The notes under the pieces: generated by a model
Database searches by the model: none
What the model saw: only the letters and a program-made list of their open reading frames with translations
Told to the model about the DNA's origin: nothing
Shown: one piece after another, positions 27,283-36,610 of the stretch
Numbering within the stretch: position 1 is the first letter of the stretch
Layout of the letters: each line of letters opens with the position of its first letter
Origin: Lewinella sp. JB7
Lineage (GTDB): Bacteria; Bacteroidota; Bacteroidia; Chitinophagales; Saprospiraceae
Length of the DNA: 64,000 nucleotides
Assembly: GCF_024297185.1 (NCBI RefSeq)
Contig: NZ_JANCTD010000008.1
Coordinates: forward strand, 1-64,000
Reading direction: 5' to 3'
Translations under genes and position numbers: made by a program

Positions 27283-28671
27283 ATGGATTTCCTATACGAT
27301 CTTTTTCGAACCGCGCTGGGCATGAGCGCCATGTTGGCGGTTTGTTATGTATTCAGTGCCGACCGTCGTGCGATCGATTGGAAACTCGTAGGCATAGGGA
27401 TATCCATGCAGTTCGTACTGGCGGTGCTGATCCTGAAGGTCAACGGCGTGAGCACCGTGTTTGATTACATCGCGGCGGGCTTCCGCAAGACGCTGGAATT
27501 CACCGCGGCGGGGTCCCAGTTCCTGTTTGGCAGCATCGTGAACGATTTAGACAGTTTTGGGTATATTTTTGCCTTTCAGGTACTGCCGACCATCGTATTC
27601 TTTTCGGCCCTGTCGGCTATTCTGTACTACCTGGGTATTCTGCAAAAGGTCGTTTTCGGCCTGGCCTGGTTGCTGAGTAAGGGGATGGGCCTGAGCGGGC
27701 CGGAGAGCTTGGCCGCGGCAGCTAACGTGTTCATCGGTCAGACGGAGGCCCCCCTGGTCGTGAAGCCTTACCTGGAGGGAATGACCCGCTCAGAATTGCT
27801 CTGCGTGATGGTCGGAGGTATGGCGACGATCGCGGGTAGCGTATTCGTTTCCTACATCGGATTCCTGGGAGGGGTGGACGAAGCCAGTCAGCAGTTCTTT
27901 GCGCGGCACCTGCTCACGGCGAGCATCATATCGGCTCCGGCGGCCATTGTATGCGCTAAAATGCTGCTTCCGGAGGATCGCGTCGAACTGGCCGTGGCGA
28001 CCGGCGGGCCGGTGGAGAATCCCCACGCCGCGAAGCAACCGGAACGGGACCAGCGACTGGAGATGGCGGCTGACGACAGTAATAATCTACTGGACGCCAT
28101 CAGCCGGGGAACCGGTGACGGATTGCGTCTGGCCATCAACGTAGGGGCTATGCTGCTGGTGTTCACCGCCCTGATCTATATGCTCAACGTCTTCTTCGTG
28201 GGGGGCACCGAGATGATTAACGACCTGGCTGTACGACTGGGGCTTACCGACTCCGACTGGAACGCAGCCATTGCCGCCGCCACCGACGGACGGTTCGAGG
28301 GCTTCAGTTTCACCTACCTGCTGGCACTGATCTTCGCGCCGGTGGCCTGGATCATCGGCGTACCGCTACAGGACATCACCGTGGTCGGTCAGTTGCTCGG
28401 ACTGAAGACCGTCATCAATGAATTCGTGGCCTACGATACCTTCCGCACGGTACAGGCCGCGGGCGGAACCCTCAGTCCGAAAAGCGTACTGATCGCGGCC
28501 TACGCGCTGTGTGGGTTCGCCAACTTTGCCAGTATCGGTATTCAGGTGGGGGGTATCAGCGCCATCGCGCCGGGCCAACGCAAGAATCTTACCGAACTCG
28601 GACTCATCTCTCTTCTCGGCGGAACGGTTGCCTGCCTGATGACGGGTACGGTGGCGGGAATGTTCTACTGA
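27283..28671 (+). CDS. Concentrative nucleoside transporter (CNT/NupC family)
   Basis: A 462-residue inner-membrane transporter. The family signature GQTEAPLVVKPYLEGMTRSE is present, with an N-terminal helix pair, a gate region (FGSIVNDLDSFGYIFAFQVLPTIVFF) and the C-terminal CGFANFASIGIQVGGI motif. It imports nucleosides with Na+ or H+. ATG 27283 is chosen because it follows the -7 box; the frame is open far upstream only because it runs antisense through udk. A ~60-residue soluble stretch (~225-280) between helices is longer than usual. Confidence 0.93.
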   Translation: MDFLYDLFRTALGMSAMLAVCYVFSADRRAIDWKLVGIGISMQFVLAVLILKVNGVSTVFDYIAAGFRKTLEFTAAGSQFLFGSIVNDLDSFGYIFAFQVLPTIVFFSALSAILYYLGILQKVVFGLAWLLSKGMGLSGPESLAAAANVFIGQTEAPLVVKPYLEGMTRSELLCVMVGGMATIAGSVFVSYIGFLGGVDEASQQFFARHLLTASIISAPAAIVCAKMLLPEDRVELAVATGGPVENPHAAKQPERDQRLEMAADDSNNLLDAISRGTGDGLRLAINVGAMLLVFTALIYMLNVFFVGGTEMINDLAVRLGLTDSDWNAAIAAATDGRFEGFSFTYLLALIFAPVAWIIGVPLQDITVVGQLLGLKTVINEFVAYDTFRTVQAAGGTLSPKSVLIAAYALCGFANFASIGIQVGGISAIAPGQRKNLTELGLISLLGGTVACLMTGTVAGMFY

Positions 28672-29042
28672 TCACGGGACGATCGTGCCGGCGTAGCACG
28701 ACGGGCAAGGGTGCACCAACGAGGAAATACCGAATGCGTGTTGGTCCGAATAAACTAAGCCGGAGGAGTTGAGCAGCCACCGGCGGGCGGGGGATGACGA
28801 TGTGGGTGACGGCACTTCGTTGTCGGGGAAAATATTGTCTGATATACGGAGCTAATAATCAATTTATTAGGTGGAATCGTGTTCAAACAATCCGGTAAAT
28901 ATCTTCACAATAAAGGATGGAGGGTGGTATATTCAACACTTTATGCGGAGTGAGACCTACCACGCTCCGGACCCCGGGCTCTGTATAGCCGGCGGTTGCT
29001 TCTCCCGTTTTTTACTCACTATTTCTAACCATAGCACCAACT
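28672..29042. other. Intergenic region upstream of susC-like gene
   Basis: 371 nt. The left part has a short GC hairpin (CGTGC/GCACG near 28683-28699) that could end transporter transcription. The right part is AT-rich (AATAATCAATTTATTAGG, AAATATCTTCAC near 28900) and likely carries the SusC promoter; TATCTTC is the best -7 candidate. I see no gene here. Confidence 0.5.
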
Positions 29043-32000
29043 ATGAAACTTCAATCAATTTACCGAGCGGCGCTGCTGCTGCCCGTTCTCCTGTTGGGGA
29101 TGGGCGTAAGCGCCCAGACAATCAGCGGCACGGTGATCGATGCGGACGGGGGTGAACCCCTCATCGGCGTGACGGTACAGGTCGAGGGCACCACGGCCGG
29201 GACCGTAACCGATCTGGACGGAAATTATACCGTTACGGCAAATGCGGACGATGTCCTCGTATTTTCCTACACCGGTATGGAAACGCTGCGGATACCCGTA
29301 GGCACCCAAACTACGGTCGACGTGGAGCTGGGGGCTTCAAGCATCGCACTGGAACAGGTGATCGTGACGGCTTACGGCGGTGCCTCCAAGCAGGGGTCCT
29401 TTACGGGATCGGCTACGCAGATCAACTCCGAAGCGTTGGAAGGCCGGGCGGTGACCAACATCACCTCCGCCATCGAGGGCGCTCCGGGTATTCAGTATTC
29501 GCCGGGAAGCGGCCAGCCGGGCGCCAGTTCGCCGGTGCGGGTGCGCGGTTTCGGTTCCGTGAACGCGTCTTCGGATCCCTTGTATGTCGTGGACGGCATC
29601 ATCTTTTCCGGAAGCCTCAACAGCATCAACCCCAACGACATCGAGAGTTTGACCGTACTTAAGGACGCCTCCTCTACGGCTCTCTACGGCGCCAAGGCCG
29701 CCAACGGGGTCATCCTGATCACTACGAAGAGCGGTAAGTCCGGACAGTCGCGGTTCAACGTGAACGTGAGCCAGGGATTCAGCGGCCGGGCAATTCCGGA
29801 GTATGACCGGCTCAATCCCAGTCAGTACTACGAGATTCAGTGGGAGGGGCTGCGCAATAGTCTGGAATCCACGGGCGGTCTGTCGCGGGAAGAAGCCAAC
29901 CAGCGGGCTTCCCGGGAGATCGTCGGTGAACTCGGGGTAAATCCCTTCAACGTAGCCGACAGCATGGTCGTCGGTACTAACGGACAGATCAACCCCAACG
30001 CCCAGTTACTGTACGGCGACGATCTGGACTGGCAGGATGCCCTTACTCGTCTCGGCAACCGCACGGAGGCGAACATCTCCTACCAGGGGGGGACCGAAAC
30101 TACCTCGTACTTCACCTCGCTGGGGTACATCGACGATACCGGCTGGATCCTGGGTGCCGACTTCAGCCGCGTTTCGGGGCGGATGAACGTTGCCACCCAA
30201 CCGCGAAAATGGATCAAAACGGGCCTTAACGCAAACCTGGCGACCTCGACCACCAATCAGGCGGCCGACGGGGGAAGCACCAGCTTCGTCAACCCCTTCT
30301 TCTCTACCCGGAATATCGCGCCTATCTACCCGCTCTACGAGCACGATCCGGTGACCGGAGAATACGTACTGGACGATACGGGTGAACGCATTTTCAACCT
30401 GGGCGACGACCGCGTGGGGAACACCAACGGGCGGAACGTCGTACAGGAAACCATCCTGAACATCGACGAGGAAAACCGGAACACCCTGGGTGCCCGGGCT
30501 TTCGTGGACTTTTACTTCCTGCAGGATTTTAAGTTCACCCTCAACGCCGGTCTCGACCGCCAGAGCTTCAACAACGAAATCTTCGGTAACCCCATCGTGG
30601 GCGACGCCGCTCCCGACGGCCGCGCCTTTCGCATCAACTCGGTTACCTCGTCCATCAGCTACAACCAACTGCTCAACTACAGCAAGGTCTTCGGGGCCCA
30701 CAGCATCAGCCTGCTGGCCGGTCACGAGAGCTTTGAGTACGAGTTCAACTACCTCAGCGGTTTCCGGACCGGCCTCATCGCTACCGGCAATACCGAACTC
30801 ATCAACTTCACCACGACATCGGATCTGGAATCGTTTACCCGCCGGTACACCACGGAAGGCTACCTGGCCCGGGCCGAGTACGATTTCGACAACAAGTACT
30901 TCATCTCGACCTCCTTCCGGGCGGACGGCTCCTCGCGCTTCGACGAAAGCGTGCGGTGGGGTAATTTCTATTCCGTCGGTGCCGCCTGGCGTCTCGATCA
31001 GGAATCGTTCGTGGAGAACGTCGCCTGGGTCGATCTGCTTAAACTGCGGGCATCGTACGGCGAAGTCGGCAACGACTCGAATCTCGACAACGGCGCCCTG
31101 AGTTTCTACGCCAGTCAGGCACTCTTCAACCTGGGCTTCAACAACGCCTCGGAACCCGGCATCCTGGTGGGATCGCTCGGCTCCCCGACCCTGGAGTGGG
31201 AAACCAACGCGCAGAGCGACGTAGCCATCGAATTCGGCCTGTTTGATTACCGCCTGTCGGGTACGGTCGAGTACTACAACCGGGTGACCGACAACCTACT
31301 CTTCGAGGTGCCGCTGCCCCTGTCTACCGGCAACGACGCCGTGAACGCCAACATCGGCTCCATGTACAACCGCGGTGTCGAGGTAAGCCTCTCGGCCAGC
31401 ATCATCAATACACCGACGTTCAACTGGACGCTGGACGTGAACGGATCGACGATCCACAACGAGTTCACCGAACTGCCGCAGGAAGAGATCATCAACGGCA
31501 GCAAGAAACTCGTGGTCGGCGGATCGATCTACGACTATTGGCTGCGTGACTACCGCGGCGTGGACCCCGCCGACGGAGCGGCGCTCTACGCCCTGGACGC
31601 CGACGCGGAGCAGAGTGGCGACGACGTGCGCACGGTCGACGGAGAACTGGTAACGACCAATGTGAACAACGCGGCTTTCGCCTTCGTGGGCACGGCCATT
31701 CCTGACCTGTTCGGAAGTTTTACGAACAAGTTCCGGATCGGAAATTTACGCTTCGGTTTCCTGTTTACTTACCAGATCGGCGGACAGACGTACGACACTA
31801 ATTACGCGAACCTGCTGGATAACAACAACTTCGGCTCCGCCCTCAGTACCGATATCCTCAATCGCTGGCAGCAGCCCGGTGACGTAACCAACGTGCCCCG
31901 GATGGATGCCTCCCAGGCTAACAACTTCAACGCCGGGTCGAGCCGCTTCCTGGTGGATTCCGACTACCTGGCCCTCCGGCAGGCCAATATTTCCTACGAT

Positions 32001-32183
32001 CTGCCCGGAGACCTCCTCAACCGCATCGGCATGTCCTCCCTGCGGGTCTTTGCCAACGGAGAGAATCTGTTCCTCGACACCGCCCGCCGGGGCATGGACG
32101 TGAACCAGAACTTCAACGGCACCACCCAGAACCGTTTTACCCCCTCGCGCACCATCACCTTCGGAGTAAACGCTTCCTTCTAA
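29043..32183 (+). CDS. SusC/RagA-family TonB-linked outer-membrane protein
   Basis: A 1046-residue receptor. Signal peptide LLLPVLLLGMGVSAQ, a CarboxypepD_reg-like domain (ISGTVIDADGGEPLIGVTV, ~25-100), then a plug with the family signature (PVRVRGFGSVNASSDPLYVVDG, then TVLKDASSTALYG and ANGVILITTKSGK), and a ~800-residue barrel ending FTPSRTITFGVNASF. It imports oligomeric nutrients, usually glycans, across the outer membrane with the SusD-like lipoprotein encoded 13 nt downstream. No glycoside hydrolase or regulator is next to it, so the substrate cannot be deduced. Confidence 0.96.
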   Translation: MKLQSIYRAALLLPVLLLGMGVSAQTISGTVIDADGGEPLIGVTVQVEGTTAGTVTDLDGNYTVTANADDVLVFSYTGMETLRIPVGTQTTVDVELGASSIALEQVIVTAYGGASKQGSFTGSATQINSEALEGRAVTNITSAIEGAPGIQYSPGSGQPGASSPVRVRGFGSVNASSDPLYVVDGIIFSGSLNSINPNDIESLTVLKDASSTALYGAKAANGVILITTKSGKSGQSRFNVNVSQGFSGRAIPEYDRLNPSQYYEIQWEGLRNSLESTGGLSREEANQRASREIVGELGVNPFNVADSMVVGTNGQINPNAQLLYGDDLDWQDALTRLGNRTEANISYQGGTETTSYFTSLGYIDDTGWILGADFSRVSGRMNVATQPRKWIKTGLNANLATSTTNQAADGGSTSFVNPFFSTRNIAPIYPLYEHDPVTGEYVLDDTGERIFNLGDDRVGNTNGRNVVQETILNIDEENRNTLGARAFVDFYFLQDFKFTLNAGLDRQSFNNEIFGNPIVGDAAPDGRAFRINSVTSSISYNQLLNYSKVFGAHSISLLAGHESFEYEFNYLSGFRTGLIATGNTELINFTTTSDLESFTRRYTTEGYLARAEYDFDNKYFISTSFRADGSSRFDESVRWGNFYSVGAAWRLDQESFVENVAWVDLLKLRASYGEVGNDSNLDNGALSFYASQALFNLGFNNASEPGILVGSLGSPTLEWETNAQSDVAIEFGLFDYRLSGTVEYYNRVTDNLLFEVPLPLSTGNDAVNANIGSMYNRGVEVSLSASIINTPTFNWTLDVNGSTIHNEFTELPQEEIINGSKKLVVGGSIYDYWLRDYRGVDPADGAALYALDADAEQSGDDVRTVDGELVTTNVNNAAFAFVGTAIPDLFGSFTNKFRIGNLRFGFLFTYQIGGQTYDTNYANLLDNNNFGSALSTDILNRWQQPGDVTNVPRMDASQANNFNAGSSRFLVDSDYLALRQANISYDLPGDLLNRIGMSSLRVFANGENLFLDTARRGMDVNQNFNGTTQNRFTPSRTITFGVNASF

Positions 32184-32196
32184 ATCAACCAACAAC

Positions 32197-33672
32197 ATGA
32201 ACTATATCAAGCTATTTGCCCTCCCGCTGGTCCTGTTGCTGGCGTTGACGGCCTGCGATAAAGATTTCCTGGAGGAGACGCCCACGACGGGGGTGTCCGC
32301 CAGCTCGGCCACGGCCTCTACTGACAACCTTTTCCTCGTCATCAACGGTATTCACCGCCTGCTGTACGAGCGTCAGGGGTCGAACGGACGGGGTGGCTAC
32401 TCCGCCATGCTGATTCAGAATGACGCCCTCGGGGAAGACCTCGTGATGAACGCCCGTGCTAACGGTTGGTGGATCAACATGGCCAGCTGGAACGACCACA
32501 CCAACGCTACCGACTCCGATCTTCGCCACGGATGGCGGGTCATGTATAAGGTCGTCAATAACGCCAACATCGTGATCGCCGGTGCCGAAGAAGCCGTGGG
32601 GCCGGAAGCGCAGCGGGACGCCGCCCTCGGACAGGCGCTGGCTTACCGCGCGTTCGCCCACTTCTTCCTGGTACAGCGGCACGCCGAGCGTTACCGGGCG
32701 GGCGGTGGAAATACCCAGCCCGGCATCCCCGTCGTACTCACCCCCACCACCGAAGGCTTGCCCCGCAGCAGCGTTGAGGAAGTGTACGCACAGATCAACT
32801 CCGATCTTGATCAGGCTATCAGTCTGCTGGAAGGCTACAGCCGGCCGAATGCATCCCACATCAATCAGCAAGTAGCCCAGGGGCTGAAGGCCCGCGTGGC
32901 CCTGGTCCAGGGTAACTGGGAGACGGCGGCGGACTTCGCCGTGCAGGCCCGCGAAGGGTTTAGCCTGATGGACAACGAGGAGTACCGCAGCGGCTTCAAC
33001 GACTACACCAATGATGAGTGGATGTGGGGAGGGTACTATAATGAGGAGCAGGGGTCGCTATTTACGAACTTCGGAGCCTGGATGTCGCGCAACTTCAGCT
33101 CCTCCAATATCCGGGGGAATCCGAAGTCGATCTTCAGTGTCCTCTACGACCAGATTCCGGAAACGGATGTTCGCTCGACGATCTTCAGCGTATCCGGTGA
33201 GCACGAGAACCTACCGGCCGGCTACGAGATCAGCTCCCGCCACTCGCGCTTCCCCTACACCAGCCAGAAATTCCTGGCCTTCGGTACCGGTGACAGCCGC
33301 GGCGACGTCCCCTACATGCGGATGGCCGAGATGTACCTGATCGAGGCGGAAGCCAAGGCCCGGCTCGGGGCCGGAGGAGCGGAAGCCCTGCTGCCGCTGG
33401 CCGTGAACCGCGATCCGGCGTACACCCTGTCGACGAACACCGGGCAGGCGCTCATCGACGAAATCCTGCTGCAGCGCCGGTGGGAATTGTGGGGCGAAGG
33501 GTTCCGCTTCTTCGATCTGAAGCGCCTGAACCTACCGCTGGACCGTACGGGGGGCAACCACGATGCTACCCTGCTGAACGGGCTGATGCAGGTACCCGCC
33601 GACGATCCCCGTTGGGTGTGGCTCATTCCCCAGGACGAGCTCGACGCCAACCCAAATATTTCGCAGAACTAG
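32197..33672 (+). CDS. SusD/RagB-family nutrient-binding outer-membrane lipoprotein
   Basis: A 491-residue surface lipoprotein. LFALPLVLLLALTAC gives the lipobox, with the lipidated Cys at about residue 20. TPR-like helices follow (QALAYRAFAHFFLVQRHAERY, where the SusD pattern R-x-x-x-Y is seen), and the C-terminal RRWELWGEGFRFFDLKRLN is a clear RagB/SusD signature. It caps the SusC barrel and captures the substrate. It is the second and last gene of the operon; a strong terminator follows at 33700. Confidence 0.96.
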   Translation: MNYIKLFALPLVLLLALTACDKDFLEETPTTGVSASSATASTDNLFLVINGIHRLLYERQGSNGRGGYSAMLIQNDALGEDLVMNARANGWWINMASWNDHTNATDSDLRHGWRVMYKVVNNANIVIAGAEEAVGPEAQRDAALGQALAYRAFAHFFLVQRHAERYRAGGGNTQPGIPVVLTPTTEGLPRSSVEEVYAQINSDLDQAISLLEGYSRPNASHINQQVAQGLKARVALVQGNWETAADFAVQAREGFSLMDNEEYRSGFNDYTNDEWMWGGYYNEEQGSLFTNFGAWMSRNFSSSNIRGNPKSIFSVLYDQIPETDVRSTIFSVSGEHENLPAGYEISSRHSRFPYTSQKFLAFGTGDSRGDVPYMRMAEMYLIEAEAKARLGAGGAEALLPLAVNRDPAYTLSTNTGQALIDEILLQRRWELWGEGFRFFDLKRLNLPLDRTGGNHDATLLNGLMQVPADDPRWVWLIPQDELDANPNISQN

Positions 33673-33699
33673 GTTGCCGATACCGGACCCTAGCGGAAG

Positions 33700-33737
33700 C
33701 CGGGCAGTTCATCGCGTATGGACTGCCCGGTTTTTTT
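33700..33737 (+). terminator. Rho-independent terminator of the susCD-like operon
   Basis: CCGGGCAGT (33700-33708) pairs with ACTGCCCGG (33722-33730) and is followed by seven T. It closes the two-gene operon, 27 nt after the SusD stop. Confidence 0.92.
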
Positions 33738-33787
33738 GTGCATCTTCCGCCGACGAATACCGAAGGCCGCTCCTCAACCCTTATCCT

Positions 33788-34339
33788 ATGCTTCCCGCCG
33801 TTACTAACCGACGATCCATTTTTCCCCAGTTTTTCACCCAGGCCTCGGTTCCCCAGGATGTCCTGGAGGAACTCATTCAGGCGGCTAATCTGGCCCCCAG
33901 TCACCGCAAAACGGAGCCGTGGCGGTTCCGGGTCTACCGGGGTAACGGAAAGGAGCGATTAAAAGACGAACTTCTCCAGGTTTACGGGCCGGACCGGGAA
34001 GACGCACCGACGATCACCCACAAATTCGGCACGAAGATCGATCAGTCGGCGGCCGTACTGCTGATCTTCCTTCACCGCGATCCCCGGAAAAGCGTACCGG
34101 AATGGGAGGAGATTGCCGCCGTGGCCGCGGCCGTGGAAAATTTATGGCTCAGTCTCGATTCGTACGGTTTGGGAGGTTACTGGAGTAGTCCGGGTTTCGT
34201 GTGCGGCGACTACGGGGAATGGCCCGGAAGCGCCGCGAACGAGCGTTGCCTGGGCATGTTCTACCTCGGTCGCCCGGACGCTCCCGACCTGCCCCGGCCG
34301 CGGGGAGACTGGCGGGAGAAGGTTACCTGGATCGATTAG
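33788..34339 (+). CDS. Nitroreductase-family protein
   Basis: A 183-residue flavoprotein. The N-terminus NRRSIFPQFF and LAPSHRKTEPWRFRVY are the FMN-binding signatures of the nitroreductase fold, and LWLSLDSYGLGGYWSS supplies the dimer/FMN contact helix. It probably reduces quinones or nitro compounds with NAD(P)H. The start at 33788 matches the family N-terminus; an earlier in-frame start at 33674 would overlap the SusD terminator. It is followed 47 nt later by a GNAT gene on the same strand. Confidence 0.88.
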   Translation: MLPAVTNRRSIFPQFFTQASVPQDVLEELIQAANLAPSHRKTEPWRFRVYRGNGKERLKDELLQVYGPDREDAPTITHKFGTKIDQSAAVLLIFLHRDPRKSVPEWEEIAAVAAAVENLWLSLDSYGLGGYWSSPGFVCGDYGEWPGSAANERCLGMFYLGRPDAPDLPRPRGDWREKVTWID

Positions 34340-34386
34340 CTTCCGGCAACGAACATCCCGCCCTCTCCACCCTTAACCCTCACGCC

Positions 34387-34965
34387 ATGCGCCATCAGCT
34401 GTTTGACATCGACACCGCCTTACTTACTCAGCGTTGCGTCGTGCGGCGATTTCGGGAGAACGACGGCAGCGCGTTCTATCGCCTGCTGGACGGCAACCGC
34501 GACTACCTGCTCGATCACTTTCCCCACCTGATCGCCGAGGCCGGGCAATCCAAAATAGAAGCCGAGGTGTTCGTGCGGGAGTGTATCGCCGAATGGTTGC
34601 TGCAACGACGGTACGCGATGGGCATCTGGCTCAACGACTCCACGGAACTCGTCGGTTTCATCCAGGTGTTCAACCTGGACTGGAGCATACCTTCCGGGGA
34701 AATGGGGTACTTCATCGACCGTAGCCTGATCCGACAGGGCATCATGACGGAGGTGCTCGCCCGCGTGGTTCGGTTTTCCTTCTTACAACTCGAGCTCGAC
34801 AAACTGATCATCAAGACCTTAATCGACAACTACGCCAGCCAGCGGCTAGCCCGGCGGGTCGGGTTCAGCCGGGAAGGTGACCTGCGCTCGGAATACCGGA
34901 TGCCGAGTGGCGTTCTCGTGGATTTAATGCGGTTCGGTCTGGTTCGCGAGGCCTACGGAGAATAG
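34387..34965 (+). CDS. GNAT-family N-acetyltransferase (RimJ/RimL-like)
   Basis: A 192-residue acetyltransferase. The pattern starting TQRCVVRRFRENDGSAFYRLL, the core strand LVGFIQVFNLD, GEMGYFIDRSLIRQGIMTEV (acetyl-CoA loop region) and NYASQRLARRVGFSREGDLR are those of RimJ/RimL-type enzymes that acetylate protein N-termini or small amines. Start chosen at ATG 34387; the longer frame overlaps the nitroreductase gene. The stop is 4 nt from the convergent barrel gene. Confidence 0.88.
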   Translation: MRHQLFDIDTALLTQRCVVRRFRENDGSAFYRLLDGNRDYLLDHFPHLIAEAGQSKIEAEVFVRECIAEWLLQRRYAMGIWLNDSTELVGFIQVFNLDWSIPSGEMGYFIDRSLIRQGIMTEVLARVVRFSFLQLELDKLIIKTLIDNYASQRLARRVGFSREGDLRSEYRMPSGVLVDLMRFGLVREAYGE

Positions 34966-34969
34966 GTCG

Positions 34970-36610
34970 CTAGAACGAAGCCGAGGCCCCGATCATGAAG
35001 TTGGTGCCGATGGTGGGATACTGGAAGAAACGCTCGCGTTTGTTGTTCAGTAGGTTGTTCACCCGCACCCAGGCGCCGAAAGTATCGTTGATCGTGTATT
35101 CCGCATTGAGGCTGAGGTCGAGCAGCGCATTGAGGTGGTCGGTACCCCCCTCCGCCGTCTGGTAGGGTAGTCCGTTCTCCACGAAGAAATCGGCGCGCAA
35201 TTGTAACGGAAGGTTGGTCAGCGTGTAAATGCCGGCGGCATTGAGGCTTAGGCTGGGAAGGTGCCAGGGCTTCTCCTCGTCTTCCATGCTGTAAAAGCGT
35301 TGCGTGACCGTAGCGTTGAGGTCGAGATTTTCCACCAGGGGGAGGGTAGCGGTGCCCTGTAGGTAAATCTGGCTGCCGTCGTCGTAGATCACGTCGAATT
35401 TAGGGATGCCGGTGGCGTCCCGGCGGGTAGTAAACAGGGCCAGATTGTCGAGGTACTTGTATCCGGCTTCCGCCCGGTAAGCGATTCCCCGGAAGGTTCC
35501 CTCTACGCCTCCGAAGTAGCGGGTCGCTTCGGAGTTGCGCACCCGCAACCGGGTGTTGATCCAGGGATTATACTCCGCGAGGGAGCGCAGGGTATTTTTC
35601 TGTACGTTCCCTTCTATCCCGGCGAAGGCGTTGATGAGCCCGTCCACGAGAACCGCCGACGCCCGGAAATTGGGAAAAATGTCGAAATCATCCTCCTGAC
35701 TCGTCAGGCGCACCCCGGCCTTCAGCTTGATGGCATCGTTGATCACGACCGTGTAGCTGGGACTGAGGCTGACGACGTTCAGGTTTTGGGAGCTTGTATC
35801 CTTAAAGGCGGTAAAGTCAGCGCTCAGTTCGACGTCGAGCGGATTGGTACCGTTGATCCACTTCGTCGCCGCGACATCGATATCGAATCCGGTTTCCCGC
35901 ACCGAAGGACTGGCGTCCATGAGGTACAGGCTTAGCCCCGCCCGGTAGTCAAAATCTCCCTCCGTACGGGTGCCGTTGTAGATTTCCGTGTGCAGCGAGA
36001 AGGTGTTAAAGCGTTGACGGACCTCGTCGTCGGTGAAGGTGAGGTTGGAGTCACGTTCCAGTTCGGGGAAGTTGTAACCGTAGTAGTACCGACTGCGGGT
36101 ATCGTAGCTCAGCCCACCCCGCACGGCGAATCCTTGCTCGAAGAGGTAATTGCCCTCGACTCCCAATTTAGTGTCGCTGGCTTTCTGGTTTTCTATCTTT
36201 TTGTCGTTGTTGAAGCTGTAGTGCTTTCCGTAAAAACCCAAATCGAGGTTTTCCTGTCCCGTAAGGTCGTAGCTGACGTCACCGTAGAAAGCATTCGGAA
36301 CACCGACCCCGAGTTGAGCGTATCCGCGTTTAATGGGCGGTTGTTCCTCCCGCGTAATGGCCCGGGGGCGGATCGTCGGGGCCGGATACTCGATTTCCAG
36401 TGGGCGGGGCAGGATGGTGTACGTCTGCCGGCGGGTGCTGGTGTCGGGGGGTGGGGGCACCGGATTGACATTGACGCGCTCGGCATCGGTGAGTCGGGCC
36501 TCGAAATTGGTAACGACGGTAACGCTGTTGTCTTCCAGGTTACCCTGGCCGTATGCGGTGAGGGTGGCCAGCAGAGTGCAGCCAAGGATGAAGGGGCGAA
36601 GCATGTGCAT
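34970..36610 (-). CDS. Outer-membrane beta-barrel protein coupled to TPR gene
   Basis: A 546-residue exported protein. Signal peptide LRPFILGCTLLATLTAYGQ, a ~100-residue Pro-rich periplasmic segment (VNPVPPPPDTSTRR, ILPRPLEIEYPAPTIRP), then many amphipathic strands and a final strand GTNFMIGASASF with a terminal Phe. It resembles the barrel part of TonB receptors, but I see no plug domain or TonB box, so it may be a porin or assembly partner. Its ATG overlaps the stop of the TPR gene (TAATG), so the two are probably co-translated and may form a complex. Confidence 0.8.
   Translation of the reverse strand: MHMLRPFILGCTLLATLTAYGQGNLEDNSVTVVTNFEARLTDAERVNVNPVPPPPDTSTRRQTYTILPRPLEIEYPAPTIRPRAITREEQPPIKRGYAQLGVGVPNAFYGDVSYDLTGQENLDLGFYGKHYSFNNDKKIENQKASDTKLGVEGNYLFEQGFAVRGGLSYDTRSRYYYGYNFPELERDSNLTFTDDEVRQRFNTFSLHTEIYNGTRTEGDFDYRAGLSLYLMDASPSVRETGFDIDVAATKWINGTNPLDVELSADFTAFKDTSSQNLNVVSLSPSYTVVINDAIKLKAGVRLTSQEDDFDIFPNFRASAVLVDGLINAFAGIEGNVQKNTLRSLAEYNPWINTRLRVRNSEATRYFGGVEGTFRGIAYRAEAGYKYLDNLALFTTRRDATGIPKFDVIYDDGSQIYLQGTATLPLVENLDLNATVTQRFYSMEDEEKPWHLPSLSLNAAGIYTLTNLPLQLRADFFVENGLPYQTAEGGTDHLNALLDLSLNAEYTINDTFGAWVRVNNLLNNKRERFFQYPTIGTNFMIGASASF

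Noticed and set aside
34970-36610. Calling the 546-residue barrel a complete TonB-dependent receptor
   Set aside because: No plug domain or TonB box is visible; only the barrel-like part and a Pro-rich arm are present.
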